Of a stretch of DNA of 64,000 bases, positions 54,055 to 63,013 are shown piece by piece (the first letter of the stretch is position 1; each line of letters opens with the position of its first letter). The position numbers and the translations under genes are program-made. The DNA comes from Streptomyces tardus (GTDB lineage Bacteria; Actinomycetota; Actinomycetes; Streptomycetales; Streptomycetaceae), in NCBI RefSeq assembly GCF_018101125.2, contig NZ_JAELVF020000001.1, positions 1,420,783 to 1,484,782 of the forward strand, written 5' to 3'. The notes below the pieces were generated by a model. That model made no database searches. It saw nothing but the letters and a program-made list of their open reading frames with translations, and had not been told where the DNA came from.

Positions 54055-55014
54055 TCACCGGTCCCCCAGCGCGGGGGCGGGGCGGCCGGGATAGTCCGGC
54101 GGGGGCTTGAGCCGCTGGCCGGGCTGCCCGCCCATCTCGTACTTGAGCAGCTTGCGCGCCTTCTCCTCGTCCGTCTCCCCCTCGCCGTAGGAGGGGCAGA
54201 GGTGCGCGATGGGGCAGGCTCCGCAGGCGGGCTTGCGCGAGTGGCAGATGCGGCGCCCGTGGAAGATGGTCCGGTGCGAGAACATCGTCCAGTCCCGCTT
54301 GGGGATGATCTCGCCGATCTCGGCCTCGACCTTCTCCGGATCGGTCTGCTCCGTCAGCTTCCAGCGGCGCACCAGACGGCCGAAGTGGGTGTCCACCGTG
54401 ATGCCCGGGTGACCGAACGCGTTGCCCAGGACGACGAAGGCCGTCTTGCGGCCCACTCCGGGCAGGCTGGTGAGGTCCTCCAGGCGGCCGGGCACCTCGC
54501 CGCCGAAGTTGTCGCGCAGGGCAGCGGAGAGGCCGATGAGGGACTTGGTCTTGTTGCGGAAGAAGCCGGTGGGGCGGATCAGCTCCTCCAACCGCTCCGG
54601 CGGCGCCGCGGCCATCTCCTCCGGCGTGGGGTAGTGCGCGAAGAGGGCGGGGGTCGTCTGGTTGACCCGCAGGTCGGTGGTCTGCGCGGAGAGGACCGTC
54701 GCCACCAGCAGCTGGAAGGGGTTCTCGAAGTCCAGCTCGGGATGGGCGTAGTAGTAGACCTCCGCAAGCTCGCGGTCGATACGGCGGGCCCGCCGCACCA
54801 TCGCCAACCGCGACTCGGGCTTCGCCGCGGACGATCTGCGCGCCGCGCCCGGTTTCGGGGCCTTCGCGGACTCCCTGCGCGCACCGTCGTGCTCACGTTC
54901 GCCCACAGCGGAATTCCGTGATGGTGGCACCCAGTCGGCTCCTCTTCTCGGGCTCGCACCGGCCTGCACCGGCGATTTCGACCACCCGGCCAGCCTAAGG
55001 GCGGCCACCGACAT
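54055..55014 (-). CDS. nth: Endonuclease III
   Basis: A base-excision repair DNA glycosylase/AP lyase. The core (~100 on) has [18 protein letters not shown], the helix-hairpin-helix [18 protein letters not shown] with the catalytic Lys, the essential Asp in [12 protein letters not shown], and the [4Fe-4S] loop [17 protein letters not shown]. The start is uncertain: ATG at 55014 (319 aa) has GGGGAGA adjacent; GTG at 54906 (283 aa) would remove part of the Ala/Lys-rich N-terminal extension. It is divergent from the Crp regulator gene and heads an operon with the Nudix gene and perhaps marP. Confidence 0.92.
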   Translation of the reverse strand: MSVAALRLAGWSKSPVQAGASPRRGADWVPPSRNSAVGEREHDGARRESAKAPKPGAARRSSAAKPESRLAMVRRARRIDRELAEVYYYAHPELDFENPFQLLVATVLSAQTTDLRVNQTTPALFAHYPTPEEMAAAPPERLEELIRPTGFFRNKTKSLIGLSAALRDNFGGEVPGRLEDLTSLPGVGRKTAFVVLGNAFGHPGITVDTHFGRLVRRWKLTEQTDPEKVEAEIGEIIPKRDWTMFSHRTIFHGRRICHSRKPACGACPIAHLCPSYGEGETDEEKARKLLKYEMGGQPGQRLKPPPDYPGRPAPALGDR

Positions 55015-55175
55015 TCTCCCCGATCCACGTGGATTCACCGGCCAATCAGCCCCCTGCCGTACGCCTGTGGCCACCCGTAGGTCAAACTTGTGACTGATCG
55101 CACTGTTTCGACGTCCGGCATCATGGGGCGGTACGTTCCGTATTCCCCAAGGGCCGGTCGACAAGGAGAGAACTC

Positions 55176-55850
55176 GTGGACGACGTTCTGCGGCGCGCCC
55201 CCCTCTTCGCGGCGCTCGATGAAGAGCAGGCGGCTGAGCTGCGTGCCTCCATGTCCGAGATGACGCTGGCTCGCAGCGAAGCCCTGTTCCACGAGGGCGA
55301 CCCCGGCGACCGCCTGTACGTGGTCACCGAGGGCAAGGTGAAGCTGCACCGCACCTCCCCCGACGGCCGCGAGAACATGCTCGCGGTGCTGGGACCGGGC
55401 GAGCTGATCGGCGAGCTGTCCCTCTTCGACCCCGGACCGCGCACCGCCACGGCGAGCGCGTTGACCGAGGTCAAGCTGCTGGGCCTGGGTCACGGCGACC
55501 TCCAGCCCTGGCTCAATGTGCGGCCCGAGGTCGCGATGGCCCTGCTGCGTGCGATCGCGCGCAGACTGCGCCGCACCAACGACTCGATGTCCGACCTGGT
55601 CTTCTCCGACGTGCCGGGCCGCGTGGCGAAGGCGCTGCTGGACCTCTCGCGCCGCTTCGGCGTGCAGTCGGAGGAGGGCATCCACGTGGTGCACGACCTG
55701 ACCCAGGAGGAGCTGGCGCAGCTCGTCGGAGCCTCCCGCGAGACGGTCAACAAGGCGCTCGCCGACTTCGCCGGGCGCGGCTGGCTCCGCCTGGAGGCAC
55801 GCGCCGTGATCCTGCTGGACGTGGAGCGGCTCGCCAAGCGCAGCCGCTGA
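55176..55850 (+). CDS. crp: Crp/Fnr-family transcription regulator
   Basis: A 224-residue regulator with an N-terminal cyclic nucleotide-binding domain ([41 protein letters not shown] with the phosphate-binding Glu and Arg) and a C-terminal winged helix ([23 protein letters not shown]). It agrees with the Streptomyces Crp/cAMP receptor protein that controls germination and secondary metabolism. GTG at 55176 follows AAGGAGAG. It is divergent from nth and followed by a strong hairpin. Confidence 0.93.
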   Translation: MDDVLRRAPLFAALDEEQAAELRASMSEMTLARSEALFHEGDPGDRLYVVTEGKVKLHRTSPDGRENMLAVLGPGELIGELSLFDPGPRTATASALTEVKLLGLGHGDLQPWLNVRPEVAMALLRAIARRLRRTNDSMSDLVFSDVPGRVAKALLDLSRRFGVQSEEGIHVVHDLTQEELAQLVGASRETVNKALADFAGRGWLRLEARAVILLDVERLAKRSR

Positions 55851-55874
55851 GCGGACGACCGGACAACAACCGCC

Positions 55875-55920
55875 GATACGGGCGGGGCACGGGGCTCGAC
55901 CCCGTGGCCCCGCCCGTATC
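55875..55920. terminator. Strong terminator after crp
   Basis: A 20-bp stem with a single bulged base (55875-55894 with 55900-55920) and a 5-nt loop, between convergent crp and the MBL-fold gene. Confidence 0.85.
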
Positions 55921-56000
55921 GCGTGCGGACCCGCGCGCCCGTACGCGCCGCCCGCGCCGTGCCCGGGGCACGTCCGTACGCCCCTTCCCGAGTGGGCGGC

Positions 56001-56831
56001 CTAGATCAGGCCGTGCTCGGTGAGGTAGTCGAGCTGGGCGCGCACCGAGAGTTCGGCGGCCGGCCACAGGGCGGGGTCCACGTCGGCGTAGACGTGTGCG
56101 ACGACCTCGGCCGCGGTGCGGTGGCCCGACTCCACTGCCGTCTCCACCTGCGCCAACCGGTTGGCCCGGTGCACGAGGTAGTAGTCGATGACGCCGAGCG
56201 CGTCGTCCAGCACCGGTCCATGGCCCGGCAGCACCGTCTTCAGGCCTTCTCCGACGACGAGTTCGCGCAGCCCCCGCAGCGAGTCCAGGTAGTCGCCGAG
56301 CCGCCCGTCGGGGTGGGCGACGATGCTGGTCCCGCGCCCGAGCACGGTGTCGCCGCTGAACAGCACGCCGTCGGCGGGCAGGACGAAGGAGACGGAGTCC
56401 TGGGTGTGGCCGGGAGTGGGGACGACGTCCAGAGCGAGCCCGCCGACGGTGACCACGTCGCCGGCGGAGAGGCCGCCCACGCCGCCGATCCGGTGTGCCG
56501 GGTCGTGGGCGCGGACCGGGGCCCCGGTGAGCTCGGCGAAGCGGGCCAGCCCGTCGGAGTGGTCGCCGTGGCCGTGCGAGAGCAGCGTGAGCGAGATGCG
56601 CAGCCCCATGGACTCGGCGGTGGCGACGACGTTGCGCAGATGCTCCTCGTCCTGCGGGCCGGGGTCGATGACGACCGCCTCCGTGGAACCCGGCTCGCTG
56701 ACGATCCAGGTGTTGGTGCCGTCCAGGGTCATGTGGCCCGGGTTGGCGGCGAGGACGCAGACGGCCCGCTCGGTGATCCGGCCCGCGGTGACGGCCTCGC
56801 GCGGCCGGCCGGGAAGTGCGGCGTTCGTCAT
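56001..56831 (-). CDS. Metallo-beta-lactamase-fold hydrolase
   Basis: A 276-residue protein with the MBL metal motif LSHGHGDHSDG, the further His in TPGHTQDS, the Asp in FSGDTVLG and the final His in LPGHGP. It is close to the glyoxalase II/LACTB2-like group of actinobacteria; a thioester hydrolase or RNase role is possible. Its ATG overlaps the stop of the upstream Nudix gene by 4 bp, so they are coupled. Confidence 0.9.
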   Translation of the reverse strand: MTNAALPGRPREAVTAGRITERAVCVLAANPGHMTLDGTNTWIVSEPGSTEAVVIDPGPQDEEHLRNVVATAESMGLRISLTLLSHGHGDHSDGLARFAELTGAPVRAHDPAHRIGGVGGLSAGDVVTVGGLALDVVPTPGHTQDSVSFVLPADGVLFSGDTVLGRGTSIVAHPDGRLGDYLDSLRGLRELVVGEGLKTVLPGHGPVLDDALGVIDYYLVHRANRLAQVETAVESGHRTAAEVVAHVYADVDPALWPAAELSVRAQLDYLTEHGLI

Positions 56832-57733
56832 ACGGCGTAGATCCTCTTCTCGAATTCCTCGTGTCCCGGCCAGCTCAGCACGATCTCCCCGCCGTCCAGG
56901 CGCGCCCGGGCGAGCACCGGCGTGAGGTCGCGCCCGGCTGCGACGGCGGTGGCGTCGGAGGCGGAGGAGAGCCGGGCGGCGGCCAGCTCGCGCAGCGTGG
57001 TGACGGTCGGCGGCATCATCAGCAGCTCACCGCGGTCGTAGCCGGCGACGGCGTCGGCGGGGCTGGTCCACAGCGTGCGGTCGGCCTCGGTCGAGGCGTT
57101 GCGGGTGCGCTGCCCGGCCGGGAGTGCCGCGGTGAAGAACCAGGTGTCGTACCGGCGTTCCTCGAACTCGGGGGTGATCCAGCGCGCCCAGGCACCCAGC
57201 AGGTCGCTGCGGAGCACCAGTCCGCGCGCGGCCAGGAAGTCGGCGAAGGAGAGCTCGCGGCTGACCAGCGCGCCGCGGTCGGCCTCCCAGTCGTCGCCGG
57301 TGACGTCCTCGACGACGGTCTGCGGATCGCGCCCCGCGAGCAGGACGCCGGACTCCTCGAAGGTCTCCCGGACCGCCGCGCAGACGGTCGCCTGCGCCCG
57401 GGCGGCGTCGACGCCCAGGCGCTCCGCCCACTGTGCACGGGAGGGGCCCGCCCATTGGACCTCCGCCTCGTCGCGCACGTCGACCGCGCCGCCGGGGTAG
57501 GCGTACGCGCCGGCGGCGAAGGCCATGGTCGTACGGCGGCGCAGCAGATAGACGTCCGGGCCGGCGGGCTCGGCGGGGGCTGGGGCCGCGTGCCCGGAGG
57601 CGGGCGGGGGCGGGTCGCGCAGGAGCATCACGGTGGCCGCCCGGCGCGGGGTGACGGGAGTGAGCTCGCCCCTGCTGAGCGCCCTGATCCGGTCGGGCCA
57701 TTCGGGCGGGTACCACTGGCCGTTCTTCGACAT
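56828..57733 (-). CDS. Nudix hydrolase
   Basis: A 301-residue protein. The Nudix region has YPGGAVDVRDE at the start and VRETFEESGVLLAG as the metal-binding helix, with a ~25-residue insertion between. The C-terminal part is a helical domain (RWITPEFEERRYDTWFF) of the NUDT19/NUDT7 CoA-diphosphatase kind. Its pairing with an MBL-fold hydrolase through ATGA is conserved in actinobacteria and suggests joint processing of CoA or acyl-CoA-type compounds; the exact substrate is inferred. Confidence 0.88.
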   Translation of the reverse strand: MSKNGQWYPPEWPDRIRALSRGELTPVTPRRAATVMLLRDPPPPASGHAAPAPAEPAGPDVYLLRRRTTMAFAAGAYAYPGGAVDVRDEAEVQWAGPSRAQWAERLGVDAARAQATVCAAVRETFEESGVLLAGRDPQTVVEDVTGDDWEADRGALVSRELSFADFLAARGLVLRSDLLGAWARWITPEFEERRYDTWFFTAALPAGQRTRNASTEADRTLWTSPADAVAGYDRGELLMMPPTVTTLRELAAARLSSASDATAVAAGRDLTPVLARARLDGGEIVLSWPGHEEFEKRIYAV

Positions 57734-57804
57734 GGCCGGATCGTACGGCGCGGTGGGCGGATGTTCGAGGGGCGCATTTCCGCCGCCGGCCCGCTAGAGT
57801 GAAA

Positions 57805-57826
57805 CTGTACCGTCTGGACGGTGCAG
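57805..57826. promoter_or_regulatory. TetR-type operator in the MFS gene promoter
   Basis: CTGTACCGTCTGGACGGTGCAG is a near-perfect palindrome with ACCGTC/GACGGT half-sites, directly after a TAGAGT -10-like hexamer (57796-57801) and 25 bp before the MFS start. The convergent TetR gene is its probable regulator. Confidence 0.75.
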
Positions 57827-57850
57827 TATCGATCGAACACGGAGGCCCTC

Positions 57851-59560
57851 ATGCCTGTCGAAACAGCGGTCCCGGCGCCGCTGTCCCCCCGCCGCCGCTG
57901 GGGGGCGCTGGTCGCCCTGGTGCTGCCGGTGCTGCTGATCAGCATCGACATGACGATCCTGGGCTTCGCGGTGCCCACCCTGAGCACCGAACTGGAGCCC
58001 ACCGGCAGCCAGTTGCTGTGGATGGTGGACGTCTACTCCTTCCTGCTAGCCGGCCTGTTGGTGCTGATGGGCACCCTCGGTGACCGGATCGGGCGGAGGA
58101 AGCTGCTGCTGCTCGGCGCCTTCGCCTTCGGCGGCGCCTCGGTACTGGCGGCGTACGCGACCAGCGCCGAGATGCTCATCGCGGCGCGGGCGCTGCTCGG
58201 CGTGGGCGGCGCAACGCTGATGCCCTCGACGCTCTCGCTGATCCGCAACGTCTTCGCCGACCGGGGCGAGCGCCGTACCGCCATCGCCGTCTGGGCCGCA
58301 GCGTTCGCCGCCGGCGCAGGCCTCGGGCCGGTCCTGGGCGGGGTGCTGCTGGAGCACTTCTGGTGGGGCTCCATCTTCCTGATCAACGTGCCGATCATGC
58401 TGTTGCTGCTGGTGCTCGGCCCGGTGCTGCTGCCGGAGTCGCGCGACCCGGCCCCGGGCCGCTTCGACCCGCTCAGCGCGGTGCTCGCTCTGGCCGGGAT
58501 GCTCTCGTTCGTCTACGGCGTGAAGAAGATCGGCGAGACGGGAGCGACGGGCGCCGCCGGGCTCTGGCTGCTCGCCGGCCTTGGCGTGGGTGCGCTGTTC
58601 GTACGGCGCCAGCGCAGGTCGGCGGCGCCGATGATCGACGTCGGCCTCTTCGCGCACCGCCGGTTCAGCGTCTCGGTCGCCACCAATCTGCTGGCCGTCT
58701 TCGCCCTGGTCGGGCTGATGTTCTTCTTCCCCCAGTACCTCCAGATGGTGCACGGAATCCGGCCCGTCGAGGCGGGGCTGTGGCTGCTGCCCGCAGCCGT
58801 CGCGGCCGTCGCGGGAGCGCTCGCGGCTGCACGACTCGCCGGCCGGGCGCCGCTGTCGCACCTCATAGGCAGCGGCCTGCTGCTGGCGGCGCTGGGCTAC
58901 GGCGTGGTGCTCGGATTCACCACCGGGAGCGCACTGTGGCTGGTGGTGCTGAGCGCCGGACTGGTCGGCGCGGGCGTGGGCCTCGCCGAGACCCTCACCA
59001 ACGACGCGATCATCGCCGCCGCGCCGCCCGAGCAGGCCGGAGCGGCGTCGGCGATCTCCGAGACCGCGTACGAACTCGGCGGCGCGCTGGGCGTCGCCGT
59101 GCTGGGCAGCGTGGCCTCCTCGGTGTACCGGGAGGAGCTGTCCGCGGCGCTGCCCGCCGGGCTGCCGGAGCAGGCTGCCTCGGCGGCCGGCGAGACCCTG
59201 GGCGGCGCGCTCGCGGTGGCCGAGCGGCTGCCGCCTCAGCCGGCGCAGGAGGTGCTGTCGGCGGCGCGGGAGGCGTTCGTCAGTGGGATGCACGTCGCGG
59301 CGGTGATCGCGCTATTGCTGGCGCTCTGCGCAGCGGTGCAGGCGGCCGTACTGCTGCGGGGCATGCGCCCGGACGACGACCCCGAGGGCGCACCCGCGGA
59401 CGCTCCCGCGGCGGACGCCGGCGACGCGGCAGGCGCGGGGTACGCCGGAGACGTGGGCGGCGCCGGGGACGGGGACGCCGGAGACGTGGGCGGCGCCGGG
59501 GACGGGGACGAGGTCGGGGCGGGGCCGGTGGTCAACCGGCGGGCGGACGGAGCCTGTTGA
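57851..59560 (+). CDS. MFS drug exporter, 14-helix DHA2 (EmrB/QacA) type
   Basis: A 569-residue membrane transporter with ~14 helices. It has the DHA2 signature (SIDMTILGFAVPTLSTEL, WMVDVYSFLLAGLLVLMG, GDRIGRRKLLL, LGVGGATLMPSTLSLIRNVF and motif C GAGLGPVLGG). It should export hydrophobic drugs against protons. The C-terminus ends in ~65 residues of Ala/Gly/Asp low complexity containing a perfect 33-bp tandem duplication. ATG at 57851 has GGAGG 7 nt upstream. The operator and the convergent TetR gene (29-bp 3' overlap) indicate ligand-induced expression. Confidence 0.93.
   Translation: MPVETAVPAPLSPRRRWGALVALVLPVLLISIDMTILGFAVPTLSTELEPTGSQLLWMVDVYSFLLAGLLVLMGTLGDRIGRRKLLLLGAFAFGGASVLAAYATSAEMLIAARALLGVGGATLMPSTLSLIRNVFADRGERRTAIAVWAAAFAAGAGLGPVLGGVLLEHFWWGSIFLINVPIMLLLLVLGPVLLPESRDPAPGRFDPLSAVLALAGMLSFVYGVKKIGETGATGAAGLWLLAGLGVGALFVRRQRRSAAPMIDVGLFAHRRFSVSVATNLLAVFALVGLMFFFPQYLQMVHGIRPVEAGLWLLPAAVAAVAGALAAARLAGRAPLSHLIGSGLLLAALGYGVVLGFTTGSALWLVVLSAGLVGAGVGLAETLTNDAIIAAAPPEQAGAASAISETAYELGGALGVAVLGSVASSVYREELSAALPAGLPEQAASAAGETLGGALAVAERLPPQPAQEVLSAAREAFVSGMHVAAVIALLLALCAAVQAAVLLRGMRPDDDPEGAPADAPAADAGDAAGAGYAGDVGGAGDGDAGDVGGAGDGDEVGAGPVVNRRADGAC
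59444..59509 (+). repeat. 33-bp tandem duplication in the exporter C-terminus
   Basis: Two identical 33-bp units (59444-59476, 59477-59509) encode the repeated AGDVGGAGDGD. They are in frame and lie in the disordered tail, so the copy number may vary between strains. Confidence 0.9.
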
Positions 59561-60065
59561 GCAGTTCGGGCAGCGCGCCCAGCAGCGGCGACTCGTCGAC
59601 GTCCAGCACCGCGTGCAGGTAGAGGCCGTCGCCGAGGACGGTGAGCAGGCGGGCGGTCGGCTCGTCGCCGGTCTCCTCGGCGAGGAGCGTCCGCCACGCC
59701 TGGGTGGTCCGCGCGAGGGTGGCCCGTGCCGAGGGCTCGTGGACGGCGAGCTGGATCACCGCCATCAGGGTGCGGTGCGGCGGTCCTTCCTCCGTCACGT
59801 CGGTGAAGGAGGTCCGCAAGTAGTAGCCGACGACGTCGTTTTCGGAGGCGCGTGCCTGCCGGATGTCGTGTTCGTTGCGCTCCTCCAGCCGGTCCAGCAG
59901 GGCGTCGCGCAGGGCGTCCTTCGAGGGGAAGTGGTAGAGGAGGCCGCCCTTGGACACCCCGGCCTGCCGCGCGACCGCCTCCAGAGTGACGGCTGCGGGC
60001 CCCGCTGCCCGCAGCTGCTCCTCGTAGGCGTCCAGAACGAGTTCGCGGGATGAAGGACGAGGCAT
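59532..60065 (-). CDS. TetR-family repressor of the adjacent exporter
   Basis: A 177-residue regulator. The N-terminal helix-turn-helix has VTLEAVARQAGVSKGGLLYHFPSKDAL, the classic TetR pattern, followed by a helical ligand domain (TetR_C-like). ATG at 60065 has AAGG upstream. Its gene converges with and overlaps the exporter gene by 29 bp. The palindrome at 57805-57826 is its likely target. Confidence 0.9.
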   Translation of the reverse strand: MPRPSSRELVLDAYEEQLRAAGPAAVTLEAVARQAGVSKGGLLYHFPSKDALRDALLDRLEERNEHDIRQARASENDVVGYYLRTSFTDVTEEGPPHRTLMAVIQLAVHEPSARATLARTTQAWRTLLAEETGDEPTARLLTVLGDGLYLHAVLDVDESPLLGALPELLNRLRPPAG

Positions 60066-60200
60066 GACAGCAGACCTTACCGGCCCGCTCGGGCCGGAGC
60101 GGGCGGGTGAGTACGGGTGCCGGGTAGCCGGTCGGGGGCAGCCGCGCGACAGTGGAGGGGTGCGCGGAAAGGTCGCGCGCCGGAGGTCGCGGGAGGCAAC

Positions 60201-60368
60201 ATGTCCAGACGCCACCAGGAGCACAGCCGGTTCGCGGAGCAGCAGCGGCAGAAGAACCTCGCCGTCGAGCAGCGGGCGGAGCACCAGGCCCGCGACATGC
60301 ACTCGATGGCCGCCAAGGGGCGGGGCAAGACGGCGAGGGCGACCGCCAGGCGGCAGGGCCGCGACTGA
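60201..60368 (+). CDS. Small basic protein (55 aa)
   Basis: A 55-residue basic, helical protein rich in Arg, Gln and His (RRHQEHSRFAEQQRQKNLAVEQRAEHQARDMH...), with a GRGKTARATARR tail. GGGAGG lies 6 nt before the ATG at 60201, and third-base GC is high. It is transcribed divergently from the TetR gene. Small proteins like this recur in Streptomyces; the function is unknown, and nucleic acid binding is possible from the charge. Confidence 0.6.
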   Translation: MSRRHQEHSRFAEQQRQKNLAVEQRAEHQARDMHSMAAKGRGKTARATARRQGRD

Positions 60369-60725
60369 GCCGTCGCGTCGTACGCACGCCGGCAGCCACG
60401 TGCAGACGGGCACACGACGGGCGATGCGGACGACGCAGGCCTCGGCACACGCGCAGGCACGCGGGCCTCGGACACCGCAACACGCAGGCAGGCACCCACG
60501 CGAGCCCCGGACTGCGTCGTACGGCGGGCCGGCCCCGCGCGACCGCCCCAACCGGCGGGCGGCTGCGGCCGGTTGGCAGCCCCGACGCCGTCGGGGCGCC
60601 GTCGGCGCAGCGGCGTCCGCGGCACGGGGTGCTGCCGTGTTGCGCATACGGCCGCGGCGCGGGACGGTCAGGGGTGAGGGGGAGCCACGGCGTACGCAAA
60701 CGGGGGCCGAGGGAGGAGCACCACC
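60369..60725. other. Gene-free stretch upstream of the dehydrogenase
   Basis: About 355 bp of Arg/Ala/Pro-biased sequence with no convincing frame. An imperfect hairpin near 60545-60605 might end the small gene. Confidence 0.45.
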
Positions 60726-62117
60726 ATGCCCATCGCCACCGTGAACCCGTCCACGGGCGAGACAGTGCGCACGTTCGACGCCTTCGACACCGACCGGATC
60801 GAGGAGTGCCTGGCCACTGCCGCGGACGCCTACCGCAGCCACCGGCTGACCGAGTTCACCACTCGCAGCCGACTGCTGCACAGCGCCGCCGATCTGCTGG
60901 AGTCCGAGGTCGAGGACGTTGCCCGCACGATGACCACCGAGATGGGCAAGCCGATCAACGCGGCCCGCGCGGAGGCGAAGAAGTGCGTCAAGGCGATGCG
61001 CTGGTACGCCGACCACGCCGCGGAGGCGCTGGCCGACGAGCACCCCGCGGCGGCGGACGTCAAGGACTCGGGTGCGGCACGGGCGATCGTGCGGTACCGG
61101 CCGATCGGTCCGATCCTCGCGGTGATGCCGTGGAACTTCCCGCTGTGGCAGGTGGTGCGCTTCGCGGCCCCCGCCCTGATGGCCGGCAACGTGGGCCTGC
61201 TCAAGCACGCCTCCAATGTGCCGCAGACCGCGCTCTACCTCGACGACCTCTTCCGTCGCGCGGGCTATCCGCGGGGCTGTTTCCAGACGCTGCTGATCGG
61301 TTCGGGTGCGGTGGAGTCCGTGCTGCGGGACCGGCGGGTGGCCGCCGCGACGCTCACCGGAAGCGAGCCGGCGGGCCGTTCGGTCGCCTCGATCGCGGGT
61401 GACGAGATCAAGAAGACGGTCCTCGAACTCGGCGGCAGCGACCCGTACATCGTGATGCCGTCCGCCGATGTCGTCCGCGCGGCGGAGGTCGCCGTCACGG
61501 CGCGCACCCAGAACAACGGGCAGTCCTGCATCGCCGCCAAGCGCTTCCTGGTGCACGACGAGGTGTACGACGAGTTCGCCGAGCGCTTCACCGCCGGTAT
61601 GGCGGCGCTGGTGGTGGGCGACCCGCAGCAGGAAGGGACCCAGGTTGGTCCGCTGGTCAGCGAGCAGGGGCGGGCGGATCTGGAGGAGTTGGTCGAGGAC
61701 GCGGTGCGGCTGGGCGCGCGCACGCTGTGCGGCGGCAAGCGGCCGGAGGGCTTCGAGCGGGGCTGGTACTACGAGCCGACGGTGCTCGCCTCCATCACCG
61801 GCCGGATGCGGATCGACCAGGAGGAGACCTTCGGCCCGGTGGCCACGCTCTACCGGGTCGGCGATCTGGAGGAGGCCATCGATCTCGCCAACTCCACGCC
61901 CTTCGGGCTGAGTTCCAACGCCTGGACGCGCGACGAGGTGGAGGTCGAGCGCTTCGAGCGCGATCTGGAGGCCGGCGGGGTCTTCATCAACGGGATGACC
62001 GCCTCCCACCCCGGGCTGCCCTTCGGCGGGGCCAAGCGCTCGGGGTACGGGCGCGAGCTCGCCGGGCACGGCATCCGCGAGTTCTGCAATCCCACGACGG
62101 TCTGGCACAGCGCCTGA
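60726..62117 (+). CDS. NADP-dependent succinate-semialdehyde dehydrogenase-type aldehyde dehydrogenase
   Basis: A 463-residue ALDH. It has MPWNFPLWQ, the nucleotide site TGSEPAGRSV, the general base in LELGGSDPYIV, and the catalytic Cys in NNGQSCIAAKRF. The length and SDPYIV pattern agree with the GabD1-type succinate-semialdehyde dehydrogenases of actinobacteria, which feed 4-aminobutyrate carbon into the TCA cycle. The ATG follows GGAGGAGCACC. It stands alone before the putative biosynthetic genes. Confidence 0.9.
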   Translation: MPIATVNPSTGETVRTFDAFDTDRIEECLATAADAYRSHRLTEFTTRSRLLHSAADLLESEVEDVARTMTTEMGKPINAARAEAKKCVKAMRWYADHAAEALADEHPAAADVKDSGAARAIVRYRPIGPILAVMPWNFPLWQVVRFAAPALMAGNVGLLKHASNVPQTALYLDDLFRRAGYPRGCFQTLLIGSGAVESVLRDRRVAAATLTGSEPAGRSVASIAGDEIKKTVLELGGSDPYIVMPSADVVRAAEVAVTARTQNNGQSCIAAKRFLVHDEVYDEFAERFTAGMAALVVGDPQQEGTQVGPLVSEQGRADLEELVEDAVRLGARTLCGGKRPEGFERGWYYEPTVLASITGRMRIDQEETFGPVATLYRVGDLEEAIDLANSTPFGLSSNAWTRDEVEVERFERDLEAGGVFINGMTASHPGLPFGGAKRSGYGRELAGHGIREFCNPTTVWHSA

Positions 62118-62307
62118 GGCTCCCCGACCTCCTGGCCGCGCGAGGCGCACTTTCGGCCGCGGCTGCGGTGTCCACCGGGCCGCGGCTGTGGCGTGCAGCT
62201 TCCTGAAAGCAGTGGGGAGAACAGAGGTTCGGCGTCTGTAGGGTTCGTGATATCGGCGGTTTGTGATCGAGTTTTCGCCTTGGTACGGGCCATACGCGGG
62301 GGGCAGG

Positions 62308-62628
62308 ATGCACGAGCGCGAGTTCCGAGCATTTGTTTCGATTGCGGAAGCCGGGCGAATGGATGTCGCGGCGCGGCAACTGGGCTACTCCCAGCCGGCG
62401 ATCACCTATCAGATCAAATGCCTCGAACGCTCGCTCGGCTACAAGCTTTTCGCCAGACATCCCAGTGGTGCGCGGTTGACCGGCGACGGCCAAATGATTC
62501 TGCCGTCGGTGCGCGCCGTACTGATGCTGATCGACAACATTCGCGACCCCCACGGCACGCGTTCCGAACAGGACGCGGAGGCCAAGGGGGAAGCCGATCT
62601 GCCGATAGTGCGGCAGGACACCGCCTAG
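62308..62628 (+). CDS. HTH-only LysR-type regulator
   Basis: A 106-residue protein that is only the LysR DNA-binding domain and the following linker helix: [36 protein letters not shown] ... GARLTGDG. The ~200-residue ligand domain is absent and the frame closes cleanly with charged residues ([11 protein letters not shown]), so it is a compact protein rather than an obvious truncation. ATG at 62308 has GGGGGCAGG before it; a longer start at 62263 is possible. It lies upstream of the mbtH and thioesterase genes and may regulate that cluster. Confidence 0.8.
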   Translation: MHEREFRAFVSIAEAGRMDVAARQLGYSQPAITYQIKCLERSLGYKLFARHPSGARLTGDGQMILPSVRAVLMLIDNIRDPHGTRSEQDAEAKGEADLPIVRQDTA

Positions 62629-62752
62629 GCCGCCGGCCAGACCGCCGACCGGGGCCGCGTACGCGCACGCCCCGCCCCGGTCGCCCTCGACTCCCGTCCG
62701 CCGCGTGCGGCCGGGTCACCGCAGACGGACGCCACACACCTGGAGACAAGAG

Positions 62753-62971
62753 ATGAGCACCAACCCGTTCGAGGACAACGACGCCCAGTACTACGTACTC
62801 GTCAACGAGGAGGGCCAGCACTCGCTGTGGCCCGTCTTCGCCGAGGTGCCCGCCGGCTGGACCGTCGCCCACGGCGAGGACAGCAAGCAGGCCTGCCTGG
62901 ACTACGTCGACGAGAACTGGACCGACATGCGCCCGCTGAGCCTCGTGCGGCAGATGGAGAACTCCCAGTAG
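62753..62971 (+). CDS. MbtH-family protein
   Basis: A 72-residue protein with the full MbtH signature: [24 protein letters not shown] and [12 protein letters not shown]. MbtH proteins bind NRPS adenylation domains and are needed for their folding or activity. GGAGACAAGAG precedes the ATG. It is followed after 42 bp by a type II thioesterase. Presence of both at the right edge means that an NRPS cluster very likely starts here. Confidence 0.95.
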   Translation: MSTNPFEDNDAQYYVLVNEEGQHSLWPVFAEVPAGWTVAHGEDSKQACLDYVDENWTDMRPLSLVRQMENSQ

Positions 62972-63013
62972 GACCACACAGGTTCAGCAGGGACGTACGT
63001 CGGAAGGACGATC

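Noticed and set aside
59532..62150. An 872-codon frame upstream-extending the TetR gene
   Set aside because: Only the last 177 codons carry the TetR pattern. The rest is antisense to the aldehyde dehydrogenase.
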